64,000 nt of DNA from Diphasiastrum complanatum (GCA_029204225.1 MU831890.1:34240-98239); one strand, 5' to 3'. Numbered from the stretch's first letter, positions 10,926-23,025 are shown. Notes: a model not told the origin generated them from the sequence alone. Numbers and translations are program-made.

Positions 10926-11215
10926 TTCAACTATTTATTAAAATTTATTTAATGAAGCCACCATCATTCATTGCTAATAAAGTTTTTATTGACAGTGAAG
11001 TAATTGCATAAAAAATTGGACTGCCCTTCATGAAAAGGTACTCTTTATTGTAGAATATAACTCTATTGATTGTGTTGTGTTTAAATTCGATAATTGAACA
11101 CATGTTAATTACGAATGTAAATATAATTATTTGGAAAACTTATTTATATAGGGGTTATTAAGATGAGAGCAAATATGCCCTGATTGTGATCAGTTGAGAA
11201 TTAGATTGATACAAT
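10926..11215. other. AT-rich spacer
   Basis: Strongly AT-rich sequence between the Copia fragment and the transposase-like region. I see no ORF, repeat unit or RNA gene in it. It may contain the left end of the transposon at 11.2-13.4 kb, but I could not identify a terminal inverted repeat by eye. Confidence 0.4.
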
Positions 11216-12480
11216 TTGTCATCGAAGGTGAAAAATATGGAATTAAACCACAATCTTGCCCCTTCTCTAGCTTTCTTAGTGGAAGGCATCAATGATAGTG
11301 AGGACGTGGTTGAGGTTATGACTACATATGATAGTGTTATTATAGTCGAAGTGGTGAATATTACACCAATATCATGTGCATCCAATGTAGAATCATATAA
11401 TTTGTTTAGCATAGTCAATTTGCTTAAAGATCTTCCCATTGTTAGCAAATTCAGAAAGATGCTTGGTTGTCATGTTCATGAGGTGGTCTCTGAATTGCCC
11501 AATGGTTATAATGGCAATGTTGCATTCGAATTGCCTCTAAACATTAGTATCGACGGGATGACTAGAGCAAGCAATGGTCATAATTGGATTTGCTATAAAA
11601 CAATAGATGATCAAGGATTTTTGGGTATTGTGAGAGTGTCATGTTGTGGTGGAGAGCACTAATGCCAACTGCTCATATTTGAGATCGTTTGGTATGAAAA
11701 ATACATTACAATTTCTAGGTTGCCTTAACAAGCATCCACGTGTTGGAGACATTGGAGCAACATATGGATCTTTGAGATGCATGAGTTGTCAAGTGGTCCC
11801 TGTATGCATTTCCACCTATAACTGATGTCTTGATTACATTGAAATATAAATGAAATGTTTAGCTCATGTGATAATTATACACTTTTGTGAATTTAAAATG
11901 ATGTGTTGTTTTCTTTTTTATAGGATGCACTCCATGTAGACCATTGTCATATGTGAGGTGAAAGTGCAAGATGTGAAAGCACAAATACTATTTTGGACTC
12001 TTCTCAATAGAGCCATGTGAAGATATTTTGATGGAACTATGCCATTCCAAGGGTTTATGGCTGATGAGGCCCAGGCCAACTGGACACCAATTAGAATTGT
12101 ATATGGAATCGACCCAAACACTCCCTTACATGGTCGTGAAAGGTCTCGTCTTTTTCATTTCATGTATAGTGTCAGGCAACACATTATGAAATATATTAAA
12201 ATTATACACAAAAAAGAGCAGATCAACTTGCGTGTGCATTTGCGTGAAGCAGCAAATACAACAATAGTTAATAACCTGTACAACACAATCAAAAATTGGT
12301 GGAAGCTTGGAAAAGCTTACGAAAATAATATAAAAGAATTGGAGAGTTGGTTAGCTTGGCGGAGAAATAGGATGCATTGTTGGGGTAAATTTGTAGAAGG
12401 GTACGTGCATTGTTAATATTTCACATTCACTCAATTCAATTTGTTTTCATTGTATATAATTGTTAGTGCAAATATATTGC

Positions 12481-12543
<63 letters not shown>

Positions 12544-13396
12544 TTGATTCAGAAGCAAAGGTGTTAATGCCGATAACAAATTTATCAGAGACGGTGCATA
12601 GTGTGTGGCAAAGAGCAGATGAGTACAACACGAAAATAAGCTTGTATGATGCAGTTGTTGGGGACATGGCAACCGATATCAACTATTGTGGCACCTTGCT
12701 TTTTTGGCAAAAGAAAACATGGTGAAACTAATCAGATAATGTGGTTATGTGAAAATAATGTGTCCTGCGCATGGACCCTTAACATCAATATACATGTCAT
12801 CCGAGAAAGGTGTGCAATGTTTGGTTTGTGTAGACAGGTACAACTCTAACATGAGAGGAAGTAGACCTCTTGAATAGTGGTGGCTATTATACGGAGGCCA
12901 AAATTTTGGAAAATAATAGTGTTCCCCTATAAAATCCAATAACTGTAGAGGCACCAAATAATGATGTCAATTGAGATTTTAATGATACAGTTGCAACAAG
13001 TTCCTAGACATGATTTCGATGACGATAATCATTTCTAAACCTGCAAAGGAGAGAATCAATCTGGCCCTGGCATTGAATGCACTTGTCGAAGAGATCGTCA
13101 TGGTTCCATTTGAACATAAATATGTATATGTTCTAGAGGGTTTTGACAGTAGTATGGTGGAGAACATGTATACCATTGTCTTGAGTAAGGAGCCATCATG
13201 TACCTGCAACGACTTTGTTAGAACAATGACAACAAAATTATATGTTCCTTGCAGACACATATACTTTGTATTTCTTAGGATGAAGGGTCCATATGTGGAT
13301 AAAAACATGGTTATTCATCAAACCGTTATTGGCACCCATGAATTATCTCATGTGTTAGCAATATCTGGAGAATGTTGCTCCGTTGCATACAAGTAG
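11216..13396 (+). pseudogene. Decayed SWIM-containing transposase (probably Mutator-like)
   Basis: Several plus-strand frames form one degraded protein. The segment 12039-12416 (GFMADEAQANWTPIRIVYG, then RERSRLFHFMYSVRQH, then WWKLGKAYENNIKELESW) looks like the C-terminal half of a DDE transposase core with its helical insertion. The segment at 12570-12690 (ETVHSVWQRADEYNTK) continues it. The segment 13010-13396 ends with CTCNDFVRT...YVPCRHIYFVFLRMKG, which fits the CxC...CxH ligands of a SWIM zinc finger found after the core in Mutator-like transposases. The frame at 11216-11662 has no domain I recognise but may be the N-terminus. A 60-bp TA microsatellite and several stops interrupt it. Terminal inverted repeats were not found by eye, so the superfamily call is inference. 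Confidence 0.6.
12482..12541. repeat. (TA)n microsatellite, about 60 bp
   Basis: An uninterrupted run of alternating A and T inside the decayed transposase. It creates spurious frames of alternating Tyr and Ile on both strands. Confidence 0.98.
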
Positions 13397-13830
13397 CTAG
13401 TCAGAGCAAGCTTCAAGTTTTTGGAACACCCGATAGTCTATGGAGATTCGAATTTAGTTCATGGTTTCAATTTTCTCATTCTATTCATTTCAGTTTGCAT
13501 GTTCAAGTGGCTAGCAACAAACATATTGTAGGTTTCTCAATTGCGCTTGTGTGTGTGTCACATTTATGGGTTTTGGTCAATGGAAAGTTTTTACAAGTTT
13601 TCTCAATATTGTGTATGATTGTGTGCAGTAGTTTGGTGTATGATTGTGTGCATTAATTTGTTTACAATATCATATACATCATGCATAAAAATATTATCTC
13701 GTAAAACTCTCTTATTCATCACCCACAAAATGTCAATCCCCATATATAAATATCAAATGAAAAGATTTTATAGCCGATATAGAGATTAGTGTCCATAATA
13801 AATGCTTCACTATCTCTTATACCAAATTTA
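13397..13830. other. AT-rich non-coding spacer
   Basis: No gene, RNA or clear repeat recognised. It may include the right end of the decayed transposon. Confidence 0.4.
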
Positions 13831-14160
13831 CATATCAAGATGAAAATATATAATGGGTGGATTCCTCCATGCTTCCACCTCTAATATATCTATAAAATAG
13901 CAACAAACATCTGTGAAATCAAGAATATGAATGAGTGCTTTTTAGAAGATAATACCCAAGTATATCTACTAAAATCATCAATAAAAGTCATGTACATCTT
14001 TGCTGCTCCATTACTAGGTGTAATTAGTTCAAGGGTTGGCTTAGTTGGTTGGTTGGCTTGGCATCCAAAGTCTCTTTGGTCCCAGGTTCAAGCCTCCCTT
14101 CGAAAAACCAAGAAGCATTACTAGGTGTACTAGTAGAATGAATATTTGAATGTTGTACTA
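13831..14160 (-). pseudogene. Copia integrase fragment split by a SINE
   Basis: Minus-strand translation of 13915-14015 gives GAAKMYMTFIDDFSRYTWV and then SSKKHSFIF, the first catalytic Asp region of a Copia integrase core. The preceding residues TSTPSN are found on the far side of a 93-bp insertion (14023-14115), with a 14-bp duplicated target across the codons for TPSN. The integrase was therefore already present when the short element landed. Only about 40-60 residues are recognisable. Confidence 0.75.
14023..14115 (+). mobile_element. tRNA-derived SINE with 14-bp target-site duplication
   Basis: The 93-bp insert is flanked by two perfect copies of CATTACTAGGTGTA (14009-14022 and 14116-14129). 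It contains an RNA polymerase III A box TGGCTTAGTTGG (14037-14048), which fits TRGCNNAGTNGG, and a B box GGTTCAAGCC (14085-14094), about 36 bases later. AAGGG near the start can pair with CCCTT just after the B box, as in a tRNA acceptor stem. It interrupts a Copia integrase. SINEs are transcribed by Pol III and moved by LINE machinery. It lacks a long 3' tail, so it is either a minimal SINE or 3'-truncated. Family name unknown. Confidence 0.85.
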
Positions 14161-14889
14161 GTTGAGAAGTCATGCTAGACCTTGAGCTAGATCTTGCATA
14201 TGGAAGTCGAACATGATACCACTATCTTTTGGACATGTTCTAATGCACTTAGCACTCACTCTCCTCTCAAAGAATGTAGGTAAAGTGAAATCACGAAGAT
14301 CTAGAACCTCACAATCTCTCAATAGAATGAAATTCAACTCTTAATATACTTGAAAGCACTCTTGTTTATGGTTAAAACCTTCCAGCAAGAGCTTCAATCA
14401 AACTTGAAGAACTTAATATGTTCAGTTTTATTGAAGCAACAAAAATGTACATGTGAAAATTGACAATCTTGCTCATCCACAAAAGGGGGCTATCTCATCC
14501 ATAAGGGGGGCAATGCCAGGCCACAAAGAGAGTTTTTTATCACAACCACATGGAGATTATTCAATCAATCAAGAAGAATTTTCATCCACAAGAAGAGCTA
14601 TGCTCATCCACAATGGAGATTGTCAATTAGAAATTGAAACAACAATGTTAGCTTGAATGTACACCACCTCTCCAACAAATAAAGAGATTCTTTCGATGAA
14701 TAAAATAAAATATCCTTGTTCTCGGCTTTTGAACTCCAGTTGACTTGAAATGACTTTGATCCTCAAGATTCACTCACATCCAATTGTTAGTAAAGATTTG
14801 AACAAGATAAATGCATAAAAGAATGTTAGAATTTAGGTCGCACTCAAATCACTACTAAAAATAAATGTACTGTTTTTGAACACCAACAA
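14161..14889. other. Non-coding, probably LTR-element debris
   Basis: No domain is recognised. The 67-codon frame at 14453 comes from a repetitive stretch with several copies of CATCCACAA/CATCCATAA (14472-14610) and is not believable as a gene. The position left of a primer site at 14890 suggests the inner region of a minus-strand element. Confidence 0.35.
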
Positions 14890-14901
14890 GCTCTGATACC
14901 A
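14890..14901 (-). other. Primer-binding site (initiator Met tRNA)
   Basis: GCTCTGATACCA, followed immediately by TGTAAAAATTT, which could be the inner LTR terminus of a minus-strand element. No matching second LTR was found. Confidence 0.6.
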
Positions 14902-16269
14902 TGTAAAAATTTCAGATCCAAAGGTGATCCAAAGTGCTAGATCTAGGCCAAGAATGATTGCACTATTCATAAGAGCCTTCCTTATCAGACAATTCATTCA
15001 CTAGCTTGTTGGTTTGAACTAAAGTGTTGTGAGATTGGAATTTATCCAAATTGATGTCATTAGGTGAAGCTTAGAATAAAACATCCATATTAGAACAATA
15101 ATCTAGAATTCATTAAAAAAAATCCTAGTAACCAAGCATAGGTTACTAATATCTCAGTTTTAAAATCAGGTGGATTTTCTCCGGTAACAAAGAAGCAAAC
15201 AACACAATCATCAAAGGAAATTCAAAAAATAAACTAAAATCTACATCAAAGACCAAATTATACAAACAAGAGAAAATGACAAATTATTATACTTAACCAT
15301 AGTATATCAAAATGATTGTGTAGGTGTGCGAAATTCACTGATATGTATCCTAAAAATGATCACAAGTTCACTTGTCAATGCTTCCCATCACATTCTTGGT
15401 TGAATGAGTGGAATAGAAAATAGCTTCTAGAAATTGCTAGGCAATGTCTTTGACAAAACATCAAGCTAAAGGGCACTCGTCATGGTAATGATGTCATTTC
15501 ATTATCACCTCAAGGGGCAGCCTGAAGGTCATATTCACTACTGCTCTTGGACATGTAGGACTGAATTGATTAGCAAGCCACCAAGTCCCTTGGAGCCTCT
15601 AGAGTAAAGCATGAGTTCACAACAAAATCAATGCAAGGAGAAATCCTGGCTTGAAATCAAATATCCTGTAAGAGCTTAAATGTTTTGTATTGCAGGCATG
15701 CCCCCATTCCCAAATTTAAGTTTGCAAAATATTAAGACATCATCATCATGGAAATCTTGGAGCCTACCAGCCATGAGAATCAGAAAGTAAACTAAGAAGG
15801 AAATGACTATAGCTGAGTTTGAAGATAGCACATTCTGCATCAACTACTTAGAGCTCAGGATGAATATAGATCCTCAAGTAGTGAAAACTTGGATCTGAAA
15901 GTACCATGAAAGTCACTGTGGCCACAAAAACATACCAGCACAATTCTTATATACCTCGATTATTGGATCATAGTTTTACAGAGCTAATCATCTGGATTCT
16001 GAACTTTACTTGAAGATGATCCTCCGTGGGGTTTAACCTTCGATAACTCCTATAACAATGAAATTGTTTGCTGCAGTCATCTATAGCACGATCTTGATAG
16101 CAGATAAGCCAATGGGCTTAAACTGCTAGCTACAGTGAAGAGTTCCCAATGTGGGCTCACACAAAAAATTGACAGTAAACTAGATCTATCAAGAGTCAAC
16201 TGAAAGCACCTCAAATTTATTGTTTAAGAGATGCATGCTTACAAATTCGATGGAAAAAGCTTTCTCTGA
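14902..16269. other. Intergenic, no feature recognised apart from possible LTR start
   Basis: This is the 3' flank of the XTH gene. The first few hundred bases may be an LTR beside the primer site at 14890-14901. I found no ORF with a domain, no tRNA and no obvious tandem repeat. A polyadenylation region for the XTH would be expected in the last few hundred bases, where AAATTTATTGTTTAAG (around 16212) is AT-rich, but no single signal can be fixed. Confidence 0.4.
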
Positions 16270-17601
16270 TTATGGGTTTGATCCACATTCAGGTAATGGA
16301 GGCGTATATCTCGCAGAATCGGTGCAATAGTTGTAGATCATGTAATTCTGTTTCACCCAGCTTACTTTCCCCAGTTGATCTGATGTCAGAGTCTGATACT
16401 TGTCCTGATCCCACCAGTTTTTGCCAGTTAAGCAGCTGTCTGGGGTTCCAGTGAAAACACATGCATCAATGCCAAAGCCTTGGTAAGAGGCAGTGAATGG
16501 GGCATAGGTCCAGTTGATCTTCTCCAGGCCACCACGGGTAGCCCATTGTTCACCATTCCATATGCTTGAGTAGATCCCAACTCCCTGATCATAAGCATAG
16601 GGCACTCCCAATGCAGTGTTGTTCCGAAACACTCTAATTGGGACGTCATCCACATTGAATCTGCAAAATGTTTGAGACATCAATGCATTGTTGGAAGATT
16701 TTCTGAAGTGCAGTGAGTTTGAGGTATAAGCTGAGAAAGAAGCTGATCAGGTCAGTGGGTTTGAGAGCTTACATGACTTGATGCTGGTTCCAGAGAACAG
16801 AGTAAGTGTGAAAGTCTGCGGTTGGATCAAACCATAGAAAAATGCGCTGCTCTCGACCTCCCACTCCATTCACGTACACATTCGTCTGCAGAATGTAAGG
16901 TTGGCCGGAGGTGTTGCCCAAAAACTCAAAGTCAAACTCATCCCGAGTATCTATAAGAGACGACAGCTGCATTTGCCCAAAATGTGTGGATCCGCAGGAA
17001 ATAGTAAGAAACTCTTCAGAAAACGTTAGCAGGAGGAACTAATTCGCACTTAGAATATCGCGGATTATGAAAAGTAGAATAAACTTACATAGTAGGCTGT
17101 GACAGTTCCTGCAGAATCATTGGCTACCAATTTGATCTGCATGGTGATATTTCCATACAAGTACCTGTTTATGGATCCGAATCCAGCACCTGAAATCGGT
17201 TTTTTAGTACTTCCTAACATATTGAAAGATGCATCCGAACATTCATAGCCCATCTTTACAGAAATCATTTCCAGGGGTTACACACATCGATCTGGAACCT
17301 TTAAAAGGATCATGGGTCTTAAACAGAACCAATAAGCGCAGAAGTAGAGCTTACCCGAAACCTTATCCAGCATTATGCCCACCAACTCGCCGTTGTTAAT
17401 TATGCTGAAATGATCTGGAGCCCATGTGATGTTGTAGTTATCATCGAAAGTGGCTATTCTGTTGGAGCTCTTCTTATGCTTTGTGACGCCAACACTGACT
17501 CCTATTATGCATGCCAAAATTACCACAAGAGCTAGGACGAGAACGATCTTTGTGGTCCTTGACAGACCACGGAGGTAGGAAAAGATGCCCAAACCAGCCA
17601 T
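16270..17601 (-). CDS. XTH: Xyloglucan endotransglucosylase/hydrolase, 4 exons, membrane-anchored
   Basis: Exons on the minus strand: 17601-17355, 17189-17089, 16966-16773, 16660-16270. All introns are GT-AG (165, 122, 112 bp) and the phases agree, giving 310 residues. A TAA stop lies directly before the ATG (17602-17604), fixing the start. Residues about 19-39 ([20 protein letters not shown]) are a hydrophobic segment between basic stretches, resembling a type II signal anchor rather than a cleaved signal peptide. The GH16 active site [10 protein letters not shown] is at about 124-133 (nucleophile E126, acid/base E130), followed by the usual glycosylation sequon NTS. The C-terminal XET domain keeps four Cys (DACV, SCLT, YNYC, PEC). 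XTHs cut and rejoin xyloglucan in the cell wall. Arg and Phe replace the common His and Ile in the motif, a variation I believe occurs in the family. All key residues are intact. Confidence 0.95.
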
Positions 17602-18773
17602 TTAGACACAGCTGTGATCGTCAACAACAATTCCCCGGATTAGGCGAGCTAAATCAAACACAGCATGTGCAAATTCTGCTCAAAGCAGCATCAGGAGCTT
17701 TCAAACTTCTAAGCAAATGCAGCTCTTGCTTCAAAATACCAAAGCTCTCTTGCCCACAAAAGGGCGGAGAGAAAGAAACAGACAGCGAGTCGAGTTCTGC
17801 TGTCATGAAATCCTAACTCAAAACAGGCAATATGTTACACTGAAAAGCTCAGCATCTGAGCACAGGAAGGAGATGGCACGTGGAAGTGTTCTGAGAGCCA
17901 CAAGATTAATCAGAAGATTGGAAATGCACCGGGATCAGCAGTTAAGAGCTGGGCTGGTGTCAAGACTCAATTCTAACACGCAGCTATCTACAGATATCAA
18001 TAATGTGCTACAGAGAAGAGCAAAAGCTTGATCTATGGACCATGCACCTTAGCTTTCAGTGGCAGCTAGCAAGAATCGGTTTGGAGAGTAGACAACAAGT
18101 CACTGTCAGTCATGCTGCATGCATCCTAACATGGGGCCACTGAATGTGGAGTCTAGACCAGAGCTCAGTCAGGACATCACCCCCAGTCAGTCCTAGCTCA
18201 GTTCATTGCTCAATTTTCCTACATATCTCTGTCTTATAACACCTCTCAAACTGTGCCTGATCAATCCATTATTGATAATTGAAAATTGAAGTACATGGAG
18301 CTGACTCACTGCCATTAGCATGGCTGGCTCCTTGCCATCACCCTGGCCCCTCATCTAGCCAGTTGTGAGATGAGTACCCACATATCTGAGGAATCAGGAT
18401 AATGAGCTTGGGTGCTCAAAGAGGAGAGTGCAAGCTGCTGCCTGCATATGGAAGATGTGGCCCCAGACTGAGGAGCAAGCTGGCTGTCGGCTCTAGGCTG
18501 CAGTGTTTTCAGACCTTTTTTTCATGTGTATAAGTACATGAAAAGCACACTAAAGCTTAGCTTTTAAGTTTGAAGAGCAAAGAGAATTGGGCATATAGAT
18601 GCTAAAGTGCTGACTAATTCCATCAATTGGCAAATCATACAATGACACGTGGAATAGGTTATTCTACACTGTTTTCAACGGTCAATGAATATCAGATTCA
18701 TGATCATTGATTGCATATGCACTTGCATTTATATTAAATCAACAAGCTAATAAAAAAATTACCACCCCAAATG

Positions 18774-18776
<3 letters not shown>
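17602..18776. other. Upstream region of XTH
   Basis: This should hold the 5' UTR and promoter for the minus-strand XTH. I could not fix a TATA box. Short overlapping frames on the plus strand (17511-18031) are antisense to the first exon and the 5' flank and have no domain. No other gene is supported up to the microsatellite at 18777. Confidence 0.45.

Positions 18777-18822
<46 letters not shown>
18777..18822. repeat. (GA)n microsatellite, about 46 bp
   Basis: Uninterrupted GA dinucleotides. The frame reading through it as Arg-Glu repeats is an artefact. Confidence 0.98.
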
Positions 18823-18824
<2 letters not shown>

Positions 18825-19102
18825 TGGCCAGCTCATGGCACACATTTAAGAATCAATTGGCTAGGTCCTGGTTGTGCGAAAAACCATTTCATGGCACTCC
18901 TGTTCCTAGCACACCCTGAAATTGGCTCAACCCTTTGTTGTGTTGTTGTGATCGCCAAGTTCCCATGTTCATTGGAAAGCCATAACTAGCCCACACCAAC
19001 ATCAAATGTGGGCAAACATCAATTTTTAGGGGCATTTATTGGACGTGGTGGAGGTGCCCATATCATGTGGTTGTGTGTGTGCGCCCGCATGTGGGTGCGT
19101 GC

Positions 19103-19104
<2 letters not shown>

Positions 19105-19177
<73 letters not shown>
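19105..19177. repeat. (GA)n microsatellite, about 73 bp
   Basis: Uninterrupted GA run, preceded by a GT/GC-rich alternating stretch (TGTGTGTGTGCGCCCGCATG, 19071-19090) that could adopt unusual DNA structure. Confidence 0.98.
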
Positions 19178-19179
<2 letters not shown>

Positions 19180-20440
19180 CTAAGGCACAGAACAAACTAG
19201 ATGACCAAATTAGTTCTCACTTTTCACTTATGTAGAATAGCCAAAAACTACAAGGAAGTCTAGGTAACAAACTATTCGAATTGGCATACGACCAAAAATG
19301 GGCCTTCTCTTAAACCTTCTAATGGATAACATATACATAGGCCAACATTCTTCCAGCCATCTATGTGATGATGACAAGTTTCCCTTGAACTTACTTGTTA
19401 TGAGAATGAGGGACCCATGGTGCATTGGCTTAGGATTTTAGCATGTTTCATGTAGATCAAAACAAATGCCAAAATTTTGTCATTGACATATTTGAAAACC
19501 TTTGACCTCCACTTCACACCTATAAGAGAGTGGGCCTCTCCCATTTCAAACTTTTAGAACATAATTTGGATTCTCCTTTTAAGTTTGATCTATTCAAGAG
19601 TTAGGCACATATGGGATGTGTAGCCCTTCATGGGTACACATTCAAGCAACAAATGCAAGTAAATCATTTTGTAAGCTAGTCACACAAAAAGTAGTCTCAA
19701 AAGTCACCAAGTACCATATTATTTAAAAAACAAAAAACTCTATTACCTTACCCCATATGACACAATTTGCCTCCTAAGCAAACTCCTAGTTTCATTTAGT
19801 TTTTATAAACCCTCCACTAAACCGCCACACCCCTACATTAGCCATGCCTTAGTGCGACTTAGTTAAGAGTTCTAAAATGCTCTCAAAAAGACTCGTTTGG
19901 GGGACACTCCTAGGATTTCAAGGAAGTCACATAGCAAGGATAAAAAGACTCAACTAAGCCTTTGACCTTTAGCTGAGCTAGCCACATAGTTGTAAGAATC
20001 AAGCTATCTCTTGAGCTTGAGTTTGGGAAATGAAAACTCCTAGAGCTCTTTTCCCAAGAGCCATTGATGTCACTCCCTAAAAAAACGTGCATTGTCAAAA
20101 TTGCTCTTTGTATTTACTATGAGGGGAGACAAGCAAAATCTATGAGATGCATCCCAAATCTAGCCCCACATCTCAACTACCTTTACTAGTGTGTGATATG
20201 CTTGAGGTTGAACTCATGCTAGTGGCTCCAAATATAGATTAGTTTCAAATTAAATGTACCTTCTTTGTATGATTAATAAAGATGAATCCTTGGTGCTAAT
20301 AATTGTTTGAATTTTACTCAATGCCAAAATTAAGTTGAAGGACAAACCTTTTGGTCAATGACAACTTGAGGGTTCCTCTTCATTGTTTGCTATGTTATTG
20401 GATCAAAATGACTCCCACTTTGATCCTAGGTTTCATATGT
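19178..20440. other. Intergenic, nothing recognised
   Basis: About 1.26 kb without a credible ORF, RNA gene or tandem repeat. Small frames on the minus strand at 19228 and 19910 show no domain. Confidence 0.4.
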
Positions 20441-21392
20441 TGTAGTTATAATGGATAAGACTCCTAATATGTTGGTTATGTTAGTTAGCTTTCTTGAATG
20501 GCTTGTCTACCCATGTTGGCATGGTGCTAGGTTGGGCTTCCCTATGCTTGAGACTTATGTATAATTCAAGTTTGTCTTTTAGATCATATATCCCATGGAG
20601 TTAGTGTTGGTTGGTTTTAAGACCACCAAGACCACACTAGGAAGCCGATTCCAAAGATCCATAGGGAACGGATAGTGGATCAAACCAACCAACAAAACCT
20701 AGACCACCCAGTGCAACCAGCCAAACTTAGATCAATTGGATCTAGCCTGCAAACTATGGATCACTAGCAAGAACTCACCATAAAGGAGAAATGTCAGTCC
20801 AACAACATGTGACTACCACTCCCTGATCAAGCTCTCTCCTGAAAAGGCCTATGGGCATACTTATACCCCCCAAGGCTCTACCCCAACTAGGAGTGATCTG
20901 TGACACCTCATTGGGACACCTCAGCAGTCTAAATGGGCCACATTTTTCATGCACCGATAAGTCACTGGTAGTTCCATATGTCCACCATAATTAGTTTTAG
21001 ACCTCAACCATTAGTATGATTTAATACCATGAGGGCCCCGCCCCTCAAATTTATGGTTCAAGGTAGGCATATTGACCTTCTTACGGGACATAGATCGGAG
21101 GTTGTAGGGCATGACAGTTGGCATGTTGGCCTTTGTGCTTTGATGGCTAGTTTGGTTATGCAACTAATTAAAGGCAAGATTCTGAAGTTAAGTTGGTTAT
21201 ACTTGCTCCTCTTGAGTTGCTGATGCAATATGCCCTCTACGTAAGCATAAAAGCTCCTCACATGCAAGCTAATGTACATGCGAATGGAAAGCTAATATTA
21301 CACAGGTGTAGACACAATGTCCTATATTGTAATTTGAATTGCCATGACCTTATGATATTCGATAGAGCTGCTAGTGCTACATGCTAGCAAAT
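20441..21392 (+). mobile_element. Old Gypsy-type LTR relic (tentative)
   Basis: The stretch at 21140-21240 (GGCTAGTTTGGTTATG, then AAGTTAAGTTGGTTATACTT and GCTCCTCTTGAGTTGCTGAT) resembles 57700-57775 of the LTR-like repeat (GCTAGTTTGGTTAGAG, AAGCTAAGTTGGTTGTCTTA, GCTCCTCTCGAGGTGTCGAT). The flanking GC-rich block at 20830-20950 also resembles LTR text. The match is patchy and old, with no coding content and no assigned boundaries. Confidence 0.4.
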
Positions 21393-23014
21393 TATGTGAA
21401 AAACTATAAGTTCTAACAATAATTGTACCACTTGTGGATGCAATTCAAATCTTTCACACTCCCTCTTTACTGCACATCCGTGTATCATAACCATAGAGTA
21501 TCTGACATATAAAAAGCAAAAGAAAATGTATTGAACAATAAAACTTCCATTCGTCATCTTTCAATAACTGGCTAGGGAACTAGATTTAAAATGATTCCTC
21601 TATGTAGCAACCAGGCTGGTTTGACTCACAAAATCTGCTTCCTCTTGTTTTCCTTACCCTTTTTTCGCACTCTGCTTCATCTCTATATTTGTCATCCTTA
21701 GTGGAATACCAAAAACCTGCACTTCCATCTCTTTGATTAAGAACTAAATGAAAATCCTAACATAATGCAAAAGACTTATGCTTTGAATCAACGCTAAGGA
21801 ACTAGCAAAGAATTTGTTGTCATATATGGAATTCACTACTATCAGTACAAATGTTCCCATATTGCAAGATTTTCGACTAAAAAGAATGCAAGGTCCTTCA
21901 AGCCATGTTTGCAACCTTGTTAGCAATGATTATTTGCGCATTTTTTTTCTTTGATTGGATAGCAAATACATAGGTAAAAGTACACCAATAGAAAGCTTAG
22001 AACGTAGCAAATTATAGGCTGTCTAGGGGTAGTGAAACTAAGCACCAAGTCAAATGTGTACATGTATATTTCTTTAGTGAGTTAAGGAACTCTCATGGGC
22101 AAGCTAAGACAGCAATAAAATCTGCCATCCAAGAGGTACCAAACCGTCAAAATTTTGATAGCAACTTATTAACAAATTGTGGGCAATCTTCCTTCCACAT
22201 TAGGGCTTTAATTCCCGTGATTTAGGTCACTCATTCACAACAACTTAAGGCTATACAAGTGTGCCCTTAGAGTAGCTAGTTAGCACCTTATCAGCCACCA
22301 ATTGCATCCAAATAGTGCCATGAAAATGCGTGAGTAGGACAGCAAAATGCCTTCAGATTAAGGGCATAAATTCAGCAAATTAGGGCTGCATTTCCAGTGG
22401 AATAGGCCATCAAATGCCCGCGAATCAGGGCAGTAAATGCTCGCGGATTAGGGCACACAATTTTAAGCAGCAAAATGCAATTAGCGAGCTACTTCAGGCA
22501 TAACATGCGCCCTCACAACTGGCGTTTTCCAGCAGGATTAGGCCACAAAAAGTGCATTCAATTCTAGCAAACATATTTGAAAAACAACGAGTATTTGGCT
22601 ACTATAAATACGACCTAATCGCCAACAAAAATTGTGCCCATTATAGCTGGAAAAAGTGTGCCCATAGCAAGGATTTAGGGCTGAAAACAGTGCTTGTTTG
22701 AACAGTAACTTCCTAGCTTCATTCAGCGACATTCAACTGGCTTCCGCAGTGAGTTTCTATCAGCAAGATGTAGGCAAAAACTGCATCCACCTATGAGCCA
22801 CTTTGGTCAGCATTGAAACCTCATGTTAGAGCAATGTACTATGGAATCAATTCATCCTGCTCATAGCATTCTATAAGGCTTTCAACGAGCTTCACGATTC
22901 TTAGTTTCTATCAGAGTCAATGCTAGAACCGATAAAAATTGCCCTACAAGTATTCTACATATCAATACTATGCAAATGATGAACACATGGATCCTATGGA
23001 CATGAGTCCCACCC
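21393..23014. other. Non-coding with interspersed TTAGGGC-like words
   Basis: No coding signal. Between about 22195 and 22690 short words such as ATTAGGGC, AATCAGGGC and TTTAGGGCTG recur at irregular spacing, often followed by an A-rich or AAATGC stretch. This is not a telomere array. Near 21396 and at 23026 the words TGTGAAAAACTA and AAGTTCTAAC recur, hinting at two ends of a minus-strand LTR element with a short internal region, but only about 25 bases agree. Confidence 0.35.
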
Positions 23015-23025
23015 CTCTGATACCA
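23015..23025 (-). other. Primer-binding site (initiator Met tRNA)
   Basis: CTCTGATACCA followed directly by TGTGAAAAACTAAG, a plausible LTR inner end for a minus-strand element lying to its left. Confidence 0.55.

Noticed and set aside
14023-14115. A functional tRNA gene at the SINE
   Set aside because: Only short acceptor pairing and the A/B boxes remain; the anticodon arm does not fold convincingly and the target-site duplication shows a transposed insert.
17511-18031. Plus-strand frames opposite and upstream of XTH exon 1
   Set aside because: They are partly antisense to the XTH first exon, with no domain or conserved character; no separate gene is supported.
22195-22690. TTAGGG-like words suggesting an interstitial telomere
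   Set aside because: The words are irregularly spaced, mostly TTAGGGC, and not in tandem. A plant telomere array would be TTTAGGG repeated head to tail.
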